From positions 2,375,501-2,439,500 of the forward strand of contig NZ_FBYC01000004.1 of the NCBI RefSeq assembly GCF_001517585.1: 64,000 nucleotides of DNA, written 5' to 3'. Positions 9,241 through 18,914 of this stretch are shown in pieces. Each line of letters opens with the position of its first letter. The stretch's first letter is position 1. The notes under the pieces are model-generated. The model was not told the origin of the DNA, did no database searches, and worked only from the letters and a program-made list of their open reading frames with translations. The translations under genes and the position numbers were made by a program. Source of the stretch: Roseibaca calidilacus. Lineage in GTDB: Bacteria > Pseudomonadota > Alphaproteobacteria > Rhodobacterales > Rhodobacteraceae.

Positions 9241-9771
9241 TCACATCACAGGTGGCCATGGGCGGATCGCATCTGCCGTGATCCAGGCCTGAACCCAGTC
9301 GGGCAGCGCGGGGCTATCGCCTGTATGCCCCAACCGGTCCAACACCTGCGCTGGCGGCACAATTCCCTTGGCGCTGGTCACGGCAGAGCGGATCAGAATG
9401 TGATTGGCGCATTCCGCGCCCTTCCACATCGACTGTTCGGTATAAATGAAGCGCGCGTCCCAGCCTATGCAACGGCTGCGCATCTCGAACCGTTCAAAGG
9501 CGCGAATTCGTTTGCGGTAGCGCGTGGAATTGCCCGCAACCGTAATGCCCCAGCCCTGCGCGCGCAGCACATCGCCCAGCCCGGTGCGCATGGCCATGGG
9601 AATGCGGCCCAGATCATACAGCGTCAGCGTGCGGCCATTGTTCAATTCAACCCATGGGTCCAGATCCCACGGCCAGCAGCGGTGGTGCGAGACATGCGTG
9701 TCCAACAGGCCCAAACGGGGGGCGTTGCGGTATTTCAGCATTTGGGCGGCGAAACGCAGGAATGGATACAT
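9241..9771 (-). CDS. Acyl-CoA thioesterase-like (4HBT-fold) protein
   Basis: This is a 176-residue hotdog-fold protein resembling the 4-hydroxybenzoyl-CoA thioesterase-like (THEM6/YbgC-like) proteins common in alphaproteobacteria. The pattern DLDPWVELNNGRTLTLYDLGR near residues 35-55 corresponds to the D-x-(N/H)-x-H-x-NN active-site region, but the usual HxN is replaced by ELNNGR, so catalysis is uncertain. The ATG at 9771 (MYPFLRFAAQML) is chosen because it starts the conserved region; the frame extends 31 codons further. The substrate is unknown. The gene follows recQ on the same strand, 74 bp away. Confidence 0.65.
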   Translation of the reverse strand: MYPFLRFAAQMLKYRNAPRLGLLDTHVSHHRCWPWDLDPWVELNNGRTLTLYDLGRIPMAMRTGLGDVLRAQGWGITVAGNSTRYRKRIRAFERFEMRSRCIGWDARFIYTEQSMWKGAECANHILIRSAVTSAKGIVPPAQVLDRLGHTGDSPALPDWVQAWITADAIRPWPPVM

Positions 9772-9845
9772 CGGGTGTCCTTTCGTCGACTGCGTCGCGC
9801 GCTTGGGCGGCAGGGTCAAGCCCCGCCCCAACGTAAACCAGCCCG

Positions 9846-11912
9846 TCACAGGCTGTGCAGGCAAGACAGGATTGCCGCGCCGAACCGGTCCATGCGCGCC
9901 TGATCCATGCCCTTTATCCGGGCAAGCTCGGCATTATTGGCGGGCCGTCGTTCGGCAATGGCGCGTAATGTGGCGGGCGTCAGGGTCAGCAGCTTGTCGG
10001 TGCCGCCCGCGCCGCGTTCCAAGCCGCGCGCAAGTTCGGCCAAGTCATCGAACAGCGCGCCCGCCTCTCGCCCGGCCAATTTGCGGCGCTGCGGGTGTTG
10101 CGCGTCGGGCATGGCACCGGTGATGACGGCCAGAAACTCTGCCCCGTAGCGTTCCAGCTTCGTCGCCCCCACGCCAGAAATCCGCGCCATCGCATCCATG
10201 CTGTCGGGGCGATTTTCCGCCATTTCGACCAGCGTGCGATCTGTGAAGATAACATAGGCGGGCACGCGCGCGGCTTCGGCCAGCGCGCGGCGTTTGGCCT
10301 TCAACGCCGACAAAAGCGGCGCGTCTTCGTCCGAGACCAGCGCTTTCACCGCAGGTCCGTCGCGCGCGGCGGTGATCGTGTCTTCGCGCAGGGTGATCTC
10401 GGCCTCGCCCCGCAATATGGGGCGCGCCGCTTCGGTCATGCGCAAGGCCCCGTGCCGCTCGGCATCGGGGCGGACCAGATCGCGCCCCATCATCTGCCGG
10501 AACACCGCCTGCCATTTGGCGCGGCTTAACTCGCGCCCCACGGCGAAGGTGGGCAAATGGTCATGCCCGCGCGCGCGCACCTTGTCTGTGGCATTTCCAG
10601 TCAGAATATCGACCAAGTGGCCCACGCCGAACCGCTCGTCCGTGCGCAGCATGGCCGACAGCGCTTTGCGCACAAGCGTCGTGGCATTGAACTGCTTGAC
10701 CGGGCGGGCACACAGATCGCAATTCCCGCAAGGGTCCGACGCTTCGCCGAAATAGGAAAGCAGAACCTGACGGCGACAGCCCAACGCCTCTGCCAGCCCC
10801 AGAAGCGCGTTCAGCCGCACATGGTCCGCCTCGCGCCGTTCCGGGGGGGCGGGGCTTTCATCTATCTGCGCGCGGCGCAGGCGAATGTCGTCTGGGCCAT
10901 ACAGCGTGAACGTGTCGGCAGGCGCGCCATCACGGCCCGCGCGGCCAATCTCCTGATAATACGCCTCAATTGACTTGGGCAGATCGGCATGGGCGACCCA
11001 GCGAATATCGGGCTTGTCTATGCCCATCCCGAAGGCCACGGTGGCGACCACGATCAGGTCATCTTCGCGCTGGAACAGTTCTTCCACGGCGCGGCGCGTA
11101 TCCGCCTCCATCCCGCCATGATAGGCGCGGGCGTTATGGCCCGCTTCGCGCAGTCCTTGGGCAAGCGCCTCGGTGCGCGCACGGGTCGCACAATACACAA
11201 TGCCCGATTGTCCGCGCCGGGCGCTGGCATAGGTCAAGATTTGCCTGCGGGGGCTGTCCTTTACGGTGAAGTTCAGCGTGATATTCGGCCGGTCGAAGCC
11301 GCGCAGAAAGATATTGGGGCTGCGCCCGTCGAACAGGCGTTTCAGGATTTCGGCGCGGGTTTCGGCGTCGGCAGTGGCGGTAAATGCCGCCATGGGCACA
11401 TCCAAAGCGCGGCGCAGATCACCGATGCGCAGGTAATCGGGGCGGAAATCATGGCCCCATTGGCTGACACAATGCGCTTCATCCACCGCGATCAGGGTGC
11501 AGCGCGCGCGGCGCAACAGGTCGATGGTGCCGGATGATGCCAACCGCTCTGGCGCAATATACAGAAGCTTCAACGCACGCCGGTCGATGGCGTCGAACAC
11601 GGCGTCCCGTTCGGCTTCGGTATTGCCAGAGGTTAGCGCGCCTGCGGCCACGCCCAATTCCTGCAAGCCGCGCACTTGGTCGCGCATCAGCGCAATCAGC
11701 GGCGAGATGACCAGTGTCATCCCATCGCGGCATAGCGCGGGTAGCTGGAAGCACAAGGATTTGCCGCCGCCCGTGGGCATCAGCGCAAGCGTGTCATGGC
11801 CTTCTGCGACAGAGTCCACGATCTCTGCCTGACCGGGGCGGAACCCGTCAAAGCCGAATACCTGTTTGAGGATCGCCTGCGGGTCAGCGCCCTCAGAGGA
11901 ACATGGCTGCAT
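9846..11912 (-). CDS. recQ: ATP-dependent DNA helicase RecQ
   Basis: RecQ is a 3'-5' helicase of recombinational repair and fork processing. The order of domains is typical: Walker A in MPTGGGKSLCF near residue 50, the DEAH box in AVDEAHCVSQWGHDFRPDY near residue 147, the helicase C domain with QEIGRAGRDG near residue 325, a four-cysteine zinc site (CRRQ...CGNCDLC), a winged helix, and a C-terminal HRDC-like region. The length is about 688 residues. The most likely start, ATG at 11912, lies 20 bases inside the end of the yggT gene, so translation may be coupled. Other in-frame starts further upstream lie deeper in yggT and look like shadow coding. Confidence 0.93.
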   Translation of the reverse strand: MQPCSSEGADPQAILKQVFGFDGFRPGQAEIVDSVAEGHDTLALMPTGGGKSLCFQLPALCRDGMTLVISPLIALMRDQVRGLQELGVAAGALTSGNTEAERDAVFDAIDRRALKLLYIAPERLASSGTIDLLRRARCTLIAVDEAHCVSQWGHDFRPDYLRIGDLRRALDVPMAAFTATADAETRAEILKRLFDGRSPNIFLRGFDRPNITLNFTVKDSPRRQILTYASARRGQSGIVYCATRARTEALAQGLREAGHNARAYHGGMEADTRRAVEELFQREDDLIVVATVAFGMGIDKPDIRWVAHADLPKSIEAYYQEIGRAGRDGAPADTFTLYGPDDIRLRRAQIDESPAPPERREADHVRLNALLGLAEALGCRRQVLLSYFGEASDPCGNCDLCARPVKQFNATTLVRKALSAMLRTDERFGVGHLVDILTGNATDKVRARGHDHLPTFAVGRELSRAKWQAVFRQMMGRDLVRPDAERHGALRMTEAARPILRGEAEITLREDTITAARDGPAVKALVSDEDAPLLSALKAKRRALAEAARVPAYVIFTDRTLVEMAENRPDSMDAMARISGVGATKLERYGAEFLAVITGAMPDAQHPQRRKLAGREAGALFDDLAELARGLERGAGGTDKLLTLTPATLRAIAERRPANNAELARIKGMDQARMDRFGAAILSCLHSL

Positions 11913-12180
11913 TGTTGGTGATGATGATCTGAAGGGCATAAATGGCCAAAAGTGCGACCAGCGGCGCAAGGTCGATCCCGCCCAGATCCGGCAGGAACTG
12001 GCGGATGCGGCGATACACCGGTTCGACCAAGCGATTGATGCCATCCCAGATTGACGCCACGATGGGCGAACCCAAACTCAGCACGTTGAAATTTATCAGC
12101 CAGCTCAGGATGATATGGATGATGATGATGAATTGCGCCACGTTCAGCACAAGCAGGATAATCTGAAGAATCGACAGCAT
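11893..12180 (-). CDS. YggT family membrane protein
   Basis: This is a 95-residue inner-membrane protein with two hydrophobic hairpins separated by the conserved IWDGINRLVEPVYRRIRQFLPDLGG-type loop that defines the YggT family. The function is not firmly known; relatives have been linked to osmotic tolerance, and in Gram-positive bacteria to division (YlmG). The ATG at 12180 (MLSILQII) is the family start. Its end overlaps the recQ start by 20 bases. Confidence 0.88.
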   Translation of the reverse strand: MLSILQIILLVLNVAQFIIIIHIILSWLINFNVLSLGSPIVASIWDGINRLVEPVYRRIRQFLPDLGGIDLAPLVALLAIYALQIIITNNAAMFL

Positions 12181-12307
12181 CTTGAGCCTTTTTCGTTGGG
12201 TTGCGCCATAACTAAGGGCGAAGGCGCGCAAGAGCAACCATTTCACCCGTCTGGACATGGGCGACGCAATCACTAGGTAAGGGACGTTGCCACACAAGGA
12301 CACCCGA

Positions 12308-13075
12308 ATGCTTGTTATCCTGTCACCTGCCAAGAAACTGGACTGGACCGCCCGGCCCGATGCCACCACCCAGCCCGACTTTCAGGCCGATGCGGTCGCG
12401 CTGGCAGATATCGCGCGCGATCTTGGCGCGCCGGGGTTGAAAAAGCTGATGCATATCAGCGACAAGCTGGCAGAGCTGAATCTTGACCGGTTCAATGCGT
12501 TTCAGGCCGACCCCGCGCCAGAGGCCATGCGCCCCGCCATCCATGCCTTCGCGGGCGACACCTATACCGGGCTGGATGCCGGGTCGCTGGACCGCGATGC
12601 GTTGGACTGGGCCAAGGGGCATTTGCGCATTCTGTCGGGCTTGTATGGCCTTTTGCGCCCGTTTGATGCGATGCAGCCCTACCGGCTGGAAATGGGCAGC
12701 CGTCTGAAAACCGCCAAGGGCAAATCACTTTATGACTATTGGGGCGACCGAATTTCGCAGGCGCTGAATGCAGCGGCCACCGACGTGGGCGCGTCGGTGA
12801 TCGTGAATTGCGCATCGCAAGAATACTTTGGCGCGGTGGACATGGGTGCCTTGCGCCCGCGCGTCGTGACCCCGCAGTTTTTGGACAGCAAGGACGGGGC
12901 AGAGCCGAAGATCATCAGCTTTCATGCCAAGAAAGCGCGCGGCGCGATGGCACGCTTCATTCTGGAAAACCGCCTGACCGACCCTGCCGGGTTGCGCGAC
13001 TTCGACACCGGTGGCTATGCTTTCGTGCCAGAGCAGTCGACACAGGATCGACCGGTTTTCCTGCGTGAAAGCTGA
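12308..13075 (+). CDS. yaaA: Peroxide stress protein YaaA
   Basis: YaaA (DUF328) limits intracellular free iron and so protects DNA and proteins during hydrogen peroxide stress. The 255-residue protein opens with MLVILSPAKKLDW and carries the LYGLLRPFD and NCASQEYF segments typical of the family. The ATG at 12308 is the family start; an in-frame ATG seven codons earlier is less likely. It diverges from yggT-recQ over a 127-bp region. Confidence 0.93.
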   Translation: MLVILSPAKKLDWTARPDATTQPDFQADAVALADIARDLGAPGLKKLMHISDKLAELNLDRFNAFQADPAPEAMRPAIHAFAGDTYTGLDAGSLDRDALDWAKGHLRILSGLYGLLRPFDAMQPYRLEMGSRLKTAKGKSLYDYWGDRISQALNAAATDVGASVIVNCASQEYFGAVDMGALRPRVVTPQFLDSKDGAEPKIISFHAKKARGAMARFILENRLTDPAGLRDFDTGGYAFVPEQSTQDRPVFLRES

Positions 13076-13235
13076 AATCGTCGGGCGCTCGGTCAACTTG
13101 GCGTTATCCAGCATTGAGCGGGCAGGATTCCGGTTCATACTCGGATATAGATAGGCTTGTCGGGATACGGCCCGCGCAGACACTATTAGCCATGTGCGGT
13201 TGCCCCGCGCCTGTTATGGGGTATAGCCGCTGACC

Positions 13236-13907
13236 ATGTTCAACCAAGCGGATACGCTGGCAGACGGCACAGAGCACAAGACAGGGGCAAAAATTACCGT
13301 GTCACCAGAAGTGGCCGAAACAACCCATGCGCAGCACCGCCCCATCCAAGACCTTCTGGACACCGTGCGCGGCGCGGTCGATGGGCCAAGCATTTCCTTT
13401 GGTGACATTCTGCGCGCGATGGATGCCCGCAGTCAGCCCGTATTGCTGCTGCTCCCCGCATTGATTCTGGTGTCACCTCTTAGCGGCATTCCGGGCCTGT
13501 CATCGCTGGGCGGGCTGACAATTGCGCTGGTCGCGGGGCAGATTCTGCTGGGCAGACCCGCGATCTGGCTGCCCGGTTTCTTGCTGCGACGTCAGCTTCC
13601 AACTGCGCGGCTAATCTGGGCCTTGTCCAAGTTGGAACGCGCTGCGGCCTTCATCGACCGCAAGACCAGCACACGGGCGGAATGGGTGTTCGGCTTTCCG
13701 GGGCGTCACCTTGCGCTGCTTATCTGCATGGCCTGCGGTCTTATCATGCCGTTTTTCGAACTCGTGCCCTTTTCGGCGACCACCTTGGCAATCGTCGTCA
13801 GCATTCTGGCCAGCGCGCTTGTCATTCGTGACGGGGTGCTGGCCGCGATGGGGCTAAGCGGCTTCGGGTTTGCCGTGCTCTTGATCGCAAAACTCGCGGC
13901 CACCTGA
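13236..13907 (+). CDS. ExoD-like exopolysaccharide synthesis protein
   Basis: This 223-residue membrane protein of the ExoD family was named for a Rhizobium gene affecting exopolysaccharide and alkaline tolerance. After a polar N-terminal 50 residues (QDLLDTVRGAVDGPSISFGDIL is the family lead-in) come several hydrophobic helices, including ALILVSPLSGIPGLSSLGG. The mechanism is unknown. There are no other polysaccharide genes nearby, so the name should not be read as a pathway assignment. It is convergent with the RND permease gene, 12 bp apart. Confidence 0.8.
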   Translation: MFNQADTLADGTEHKTGAKITVSPEVAETTHAQHRPIQDLLDTVRGAVDGPSISFGDILRAMDARSQPVLLLLPALILVSPLSGIPGLSSLGGLTIALVAGQILLGRPAIWLPGFLLRRQLPTARLIWALSKLERAAAFIDRKTSTRAEWVFGFPGRHLALLICMACGLIMPFFELVPFSATTLAIVVSILASALVIRDGVLAAMGLSGFGFAVLLIAKLAAT

Positions 13908-13919
13908 CCCTGCGCGCCG

Positions 13920-16900
13920 CTATTCCGCCGCGCGCAAGGGCAGTTCTGGTTCCAATTCCGGGTCGGGCGCAACAGTGACAGGGCGCCGCGCAGGCAGGCC
14001 CGTATCCCAGATCAATTCTGTATCGCGCACGCGCGCCAGCTTTTTGTGCAACTCCCGGTCGCGCCGCGCGGCACTGCCGCCTTTGGCAAACAGCCAGCGC
14101 AGCCCCAATGCACCGCGATAAGCGCCTTTCTCTATCCAGACGCGCAGCGCCAGCATCGCGGGCGTCAGCATCAGCGTCAGCACTGTTGCCACGCCAAGGC
14201 CGAACACTACCGCCGTGGCCAATTGCTTCCACCACAGCGCGGTCGGGCTATCTATGCTGTAGCCGCCATTGGCGAAATCCAGACTGATCCCCAGCATCAT
14301 CGGGGTCAGGCCCGCCATGGTGGTGATCGTGGTCATCAAGACGGGACGAATCCGCGCCTCGACCGTGCGGATGATCGCTTCGATCCGCGGCATGATCTTG
14401 GCATAGCTTTGATAGGTGTCGATCAACACGATGTTGTTGTTCACCACAATGCCCGCAAGCGCGACAATCCCGGTGCCTGTCATGATGACAGAGAAGGTCT
14501 GCTCCATCACGATCATGCCAATCAGCACCCCGGCACTGGACAAGATCACCGCCAGCAGCACCAGAACCGAGTTGTAGAAGCTGTTGAACTGCGTCAGCAG
14601 GATGACAAACATCAGGCCCAAGGCCGCACCAAACGCATAGATCAGAAATGTCTGGCTTTCCTGTTGGTCTTGCTGCTCGCCCGTCCATTCCCAGCTTACA
14701 CCGTTGGGCAGCTCGGCCTCGGTCTGCAACCAGTTGGTCAGGGTCTCGATCCGCTCTGTCGCGTTGATCGGGACCACACGCCAGTCATTGCGGGCAATTT
14801 CGGCGCGCAGGTCGGTGGCGCGGTTGAACGCCTCTGACCCCGGCGCGTGGTCATCCGGATGCGTATCTGCACGGTTGACGACGCGCACGACATTGCCATC
14901 GGCATCGACAATCTGTTCCAGATTGGGGCGCACATCTGCTTTCACGTCGAAATACCGTTGCTGGTCGATACGGTCGATCCGCGACCGGCTGGAGACGGTT
15001 TCCGTCGTGATGAAATTGGATAGTGGCACCATTCCGAAATTCGTCTGCACGCGCAGGGTTTCCAACGTGGACAGCAGACGGTCACGTTCAGGCAGGCGCA
15101 CGCGAATGTCGATTTCCTCTTCCGAGGTGTCGACGCGCATCGTGTCCAGCAACAAGCCACGGGTGACAAGCTGCACCATCCCGCCAATGGTCTGCACATC
15201 CGCCCCGAAACGGCCCGCAACCTCGGTATCGACATTGATCTGCCAGTCAATGCCCGGCACCGGGCGGGTGTCTTCCAGACCGAACAGGCCCGCAGTGTCA
15301 CCAAATTTCGCGCGCACCTGCTCGACCGCAGCTTCCAAACTTCCGAAATCTTGCCCCGTCAGGCGCAGATGAACGGGCTTGGCCCCTGCCGGCCCACCGG
15401 ACTGGATCAGCGTTTCGGCATAGATGCCGGGAATGTCGGACAGCCGTTCCTGCATCCGCTCGACAATTCGCGAGCCGGACATTTCTGGGTCATTGGTCCG
15501 TGCCTGCCAATGGGTCAGTTCGAACTGAACCTGTCCTACCGCATCATTCGGGGCACCCGTCCCGCCGGTATTGGTGTTCAGCCCACCATCCCCGGCAAAG
15601 GCAAAGACGGATTCCACACCCTCGGTGTCGATCGCAACCTGTTCGGCCTGCCGCACCAAGGCGTCCTTTTCGGCCAGCGACAGGTTGCCACGCGCGCGGA
15701 TATAGATGATCCCCTGCTCGGGTTCGGTTTCGACGAAAAACTCGACCCCGCGGTTATTGGCACCGTAATACTGGAACACCGACATCACGAAGGCGAACAC
15801 CGCCACAACCGCCACGACCGGCATCACCGGGTTGCTAACCAAGAACTTGGCCAGCCAGCCAGTCACCCCGTAATGGCGGCTGGCGTCGATGGATTTGGGC
15901 TGGCGGCGAATGGCAAGCGCGCCAAAGCTGACAGAGACGCCGATGGCGGATACCATCATCAGGGCGGCACCGGGCAGAAGCTGAAGGGCCGTTTGCGCGG
16001 CTTGCGTGCCGCCGGTCAGGTAGCCGGGGTTCAGCAACAACATTGCGCCCAGCCACATCCCAGCCACGGAAAGCGCGGCAAAGGGCAGGCGCAGCAGCCA
16101 TGGCAGGCGGCGCAACCCGTCCGACATCTGGCCCACGCGGCGTGCCATCCGGCCCGTGACGCCCCCCATGACCGGCAGGAACACAAGCGCCACGATCAGT
16201 GACGCCGTCAGCACGAAGATAAGCGTCACTGGCAGCATTCCCATGAACTCGCCCGCGACACCGGGCCAGAACAGCATGGGCAAAAACGCGCAAAGCGTTG
16301 TCGCAGTAGAGGCAATGACCGGCCAGAACATGCGTTCTGCCGCGCGGACATAGGCCCGCATTGGTCCGTCGCCTGCCGCAATCCGTTTGTCGGCATATTC
16401 GGTCACAACCACCGCGCCATCGACCAGAACACCCACGGCAAGGATCAGACCGAACATCACGATATTCGACACCGCGACGCCCATTATCCCCAATAGGATG
16501 AAGCACAACAAAAATGATGCCGGGATCGCGAACCCCACCAGCAGCGCCGAGCGCGTGCCAAGCGCCGCAAGCACCACGATCATCACCAATGCAATCGCGG
16601 TCAGCACCGACCCTTCTAGCTGCGCGACCATTTCATCGACCTGCACGGACTGGTCCAGCGCCGTCGTGATCTGGATGGAATTGCGCAATTCTGCGTCCCA
16701 ACTGGCTTGTTCCGCCTCTATGGCTGCACGTACCGCGGCAACCGTGTCGATCGCGTTGAAGCCCTTGCGCTTGACGACCTGAATGGCAAGGTTCTCTTCG
16801 CCGTTGAAGCGGGCGGTGCCTTCGCGGTCCGCGAATGTCATGCGGATTTCGGCCAGATCACCCAAGGTGACAATCGAATCGCCATTCACCTTGACCGGCA

Positions 16901-17624
16901 GCTTATAAATGTCCTGCGTTGTCTCGAAGGTTGACGGCACGGTGACAGAGAACGCGCCGCTCGCGGTTTCGACCTGCCCTGCGGCGACCAGTTGGTTGTT
17001 ATTGCCAACCACCTGAATCAATTCACCCGCCGTCACATTATAGGCTTCCAGTTTCAGCGGGTCGATCAGCACCTCGACCATCTCGTCCCGCGCACCGGCG
17101 ATTTCAGCTTCCAGAACGGAATCCAGCGCCTCTATCCGGGTTTGCAGGTTGCGCGTGGCATTCACCAGCGTCCGTTCGGACACGTCGCCCGACAAGGCAA
17201 CGATCACGATGGGAAATTCAGAGAAATTGATCTCGGTAATGGTGTAATTCTGGGCGCCTTCGGGAAATTGGGCTTCCGCGCGGGTCATGGCGTCGCGGAT
17301 ATCGGCCATGGTTTCGGATTTATTCCAGCCGAATTCGAATTCCAGAACCGCCGCGCCGATCCCGTCGGAAGAGAAAGCCCCCAGGTCTTTCAGCCCGTCC
17401 AGCCCGGCCAATTCGGTTTCCATGGGCTTGACGATGGCATCTTCGGCATCAACCGCGTTGATGCCGGGAAAAGGCACGGTGATGATAACGGCGGGCACTT
17501 CGATATCCGGCTCGCCTTCCTTGGGCAGGCCGAAATAGGCGGCCGCCCCGGCGCCCAAGGTCATGGCCAGCAGGGCCAGCACCATACGGGCGTGGGTCGC
17601 GGCCCAAGAAACGATACCGATCAT
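13920..17624 (-). CDS. RND efflux transporter permease subunit, extended form
   Basis: This is an inner-membrane proton-driven exporter of the AcrB/MexB superfamily that works with the adjacent adaptor and an outer-membrane channel not in this window. It is 1,234 residues, about 200 longer than AcrB. Two duplicated halves with large periplasmic loops are visible. TM4 reads VGVLVDGAVVVTEYADK, so only one of the two AcrB aspartates (LVDD) is kept. Between TM6 and TM7 (residues about 495-605, bases 15830-16140) there is an extra stretch with two more hydrophobic segments. The ATG at 17624 overlaps the adaptor stop by four bases (ATGA), so the pair is translationally coupled. The substrate is unknown. 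Confidence 0.9.
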   Translation of the reverse strand: MIGIVSWAATHARMVLALLAMTLGAGAAAYFGLPKEGEPDIEVPAVIITVPFPGINAVDAEDAIVKPMETELAGLDGLKDLGAFSSDGIGAAVLEFEFGWNKSETMADIRDAMTRAEAQFPEGAQNYTITEINFSEFPIVIVALSGDVSERTLVNATRNLQTRIEALDSVLEAEIAGARDEMVEVLIDPLKLEAYNVTAGELIQVVGNNNQLVAAGQVETASGAFSVTVPSTFETTQDIYKLPVKVNGDSIVTLGDLAEIRMTFADREGTARFNGEENLAIQVVKRKGFNAIDTVAAVRAAIEAEQASWDAELRNSIQITTALDQSVQVDEMVAQLEGSVLTAIALVMIVVLAALGTRSALLVGFAIPASFLLCFILLGIMGVAVSNIVMFGLILAVGVLVDGAVVVTEYADKRIAAGDGPMRAYVRAAERMFWPVIASTATTLCAFLPMLFWPGVAGEFMGMLPVTLIFVLTASLIVALVFLPVMGGVTGRMARRVGQMSDGLRRLPWLLRLPFAALSVAGMWLGAMLLLNPGYLTGGTQAAQTALQLLPGAALMMVSAIGVSVSFGALAIRRQPKSIDASRHYGVTGWLAKFLVSNPVMPVVAVVAVFAFVMSVFQYYGANNRGVEFFVETEPEQGIIYIRARGNLSLAEKDALVRQAEQVAIDTEGVESVFAFAGDGGLNTNTGGTGAPNDAVGQVQFELTHWQARTNDPEMSGSRIVERMQERLSDIPGIYAETLIQSGGPAGAKPVHLRLTGQDFGSLEAAVEQVRAKFGDTAGLFGLEDTRPVPGIDWQINVDTEVAGRFGADVQTIGGMVQLVTRGLLLDTMRVDTSEEEIDIRVRLPERDRLLSTLETLRVQTNFGMVPLSNFITTETVSSRSRIDRIDQQRYFDVKADVRPNLEQIVDADGNVVRVVNRADTHPDDHAPGSEAFNRATDLRAEIARNDWRVVPINATERIETLTNWLQTEAELPNGVSWEWTGEQQDQQESQTFLIYAFGAALGLMFVILLTQFNSFYNSVLVLLAVILSSAGVLIGMIVMEQTFSVIMTGTGIVALAGIVVNNNIVLIDTYQSYAKIMPRIEAIIRTVEARIRPVLMTTITTMAGLTPMMLGISLDFANGGYSIDSPTALWWKQLATAVVFGLGVATVLTLMLTPAMLALRVWIEKGAYRGALGLRWLFAKGGSAARRDRELHKKLARVRDTELIWDTGLPARRPVTVAPDPELEPELPLRAAE

Positions 17625-18709
17625 TGCGCGGCCTCCTCGCGCCATGTCACTTCGACCATGGCCCCCTCGCGGGTAAATTCTTGCCCGACGATGATCGCCC
17701 CAATTTCTTCGGGCAACCCGGCCAGCCACATACCATCTTCGGTATCACGCAACACGGTCGCGGGCGCGAAGCTGACATGCCCATCCTCATCCACCAAGCG
17801 CAGGCCCAATTCGCCCGCGTCGTTCAAGGTCAGCGCAGAGGCCGGAACCAAATGCCCCTCGCGCGAATCAGCCGCGATCATGATGTCGGCGCTCTGGCCG
17901 TCACGAATGCTGTTATCGGGGTTCGGCACGGTAATTTCCACGCGGAAGGTGCGGGTCTGCGGATCGGCGGACCGGGCAATGAATGTGACCTCTCCGACCA
18001 CTTCGCGCCCACCTGCAAGCCGGGCACCGGCACGCGCGCCTTCGGTCAGCCGCGCGACTTGCAATTCATTGGCAAAACCGACCAGCTTCATCGGGTCCAG
18101 CTGGATCAGGGTCGCGCACAGCGCGCCGGGCTGCAACAGGCTGCCCAATTCCGCCGTATCGCTTTCCAACAGCCCATCGAACGGGGCGTGCATGACCAGA
18201 CGCGCCATCTCTTCGACCGCGCGGTCCAGACCAGCTTGCGCGGATTGCAGCGCGGCGCGGGCGTTGGCAAGGCGCGTTTCCGAAGCAAAACCGCCCTCGC
18301 GCAGCCCTTCGGCGGCGCGAAAGTTGATCTCTGCTTCGCTTAGGCGCGCGCGGGCCTCATCCAGCGCGGCGCGGCGCACACCCGGCGCGACTTCGCAGAG
18401 CGGCTCGCCCGCGGCAATGCGCGCGCCACGGCGCAACGGTTCTGACACGATCAGCCCAGATGTTTCAGACCGCACTTCTACGGAGCGCGGCGCTTCGGTC
18501 CGCCCACGCAAGACCACACTGCTGTCCACGGGCTGCGCGACCGACCGCATCGCGACCACCTTGACCAAATCGCGCGCCGGCGCGTCATCGCTCTGAGCCT
18601 CTGCCTCGGTGACAACACCGGCAAAACTGAACAGGGCGCCCCGCTCCATCACCAGCAGGTAGAGAGCAGCCACCACGGTCAAAGCCGTTATCAAGGGAAA
18701 AATGCGCAT
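17621..18709 (-). CDS. RND efflux periplasmic adaptor (HlyD/MFP family)
   Basis: This membrane-fusion protein bridges the RND permease to an outer-membrane channel. An N-terminal anchor (MRIFPLITALTVVAALYLLV) is followed by a lipoyl/biotinyl-like half (ETSGLIVSEPLRRG), an Ala/Glu-rich helical hairpin at about residues 115-170, the second lipoyl half (MHAPFDGLLE), and a beta-barrel region. The length is about 362 residues, normal for the family. The start could be six codons further upstream (18727). It is the first gene of the two-gene efflux operon. There is no repressor gene beside it. Confidence 0.88.
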   Translation of the reverse strand: MRIFPLITALTVVAALYLLVMERGALFSFAGVVTEAEAQSDDAPARDLVKVVAMRSVAQPVDSSVVLRGRTEAPRSVEVRSETSGLIVSEPLRRGARIAAGEPLCEVAPGVRRAALDEARARLSEAEINFRAAEGLREGGFASETRLANARAALQSAQAGLDRAVEEMARLVMHAPFDGLLESDTAELGSLLQPGALCATLIQLDPMKLVGFANELQVARLTEGARAGARLAGGREVVGEVTFIARSADPQTRTFRVEITVPNPDNSIRDGQSADIMIAADSREGHLVPASALTLNDAGELGLRLVDEDGHVSFAPATVLRDTEDGMWLAGLPEEIGAIIVGQEFTREGAMVEVTWREEAAQ

Positions 18710-18914
18710 TGCCGCCTCATGGTCCAAAACTGTCCGCCTATATAGACGTGATACGCTAGACTGACCAGTTCAGATTTGTTTCGCAGGCGCAGAATCGTGC
18801 GCCGCTCTCTTTTTGGCCATAGCCGCTGTGTTGTGCGGTTTCGATTGGCGGGGCTTGGCAATTACCCCTGCTTCACGCTAAGACAGCGCAAGACCAAGCG
18901 TAAAGGTGTCCGAC

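Noticed and set aside
15830-16140. A frameshift or fusion as explanation of the long RND permease
   Set aside because: The frame is continuous through the insert, with hydrophobic, coding-like sequence on both sides. I see no internal stop or change of codon use.
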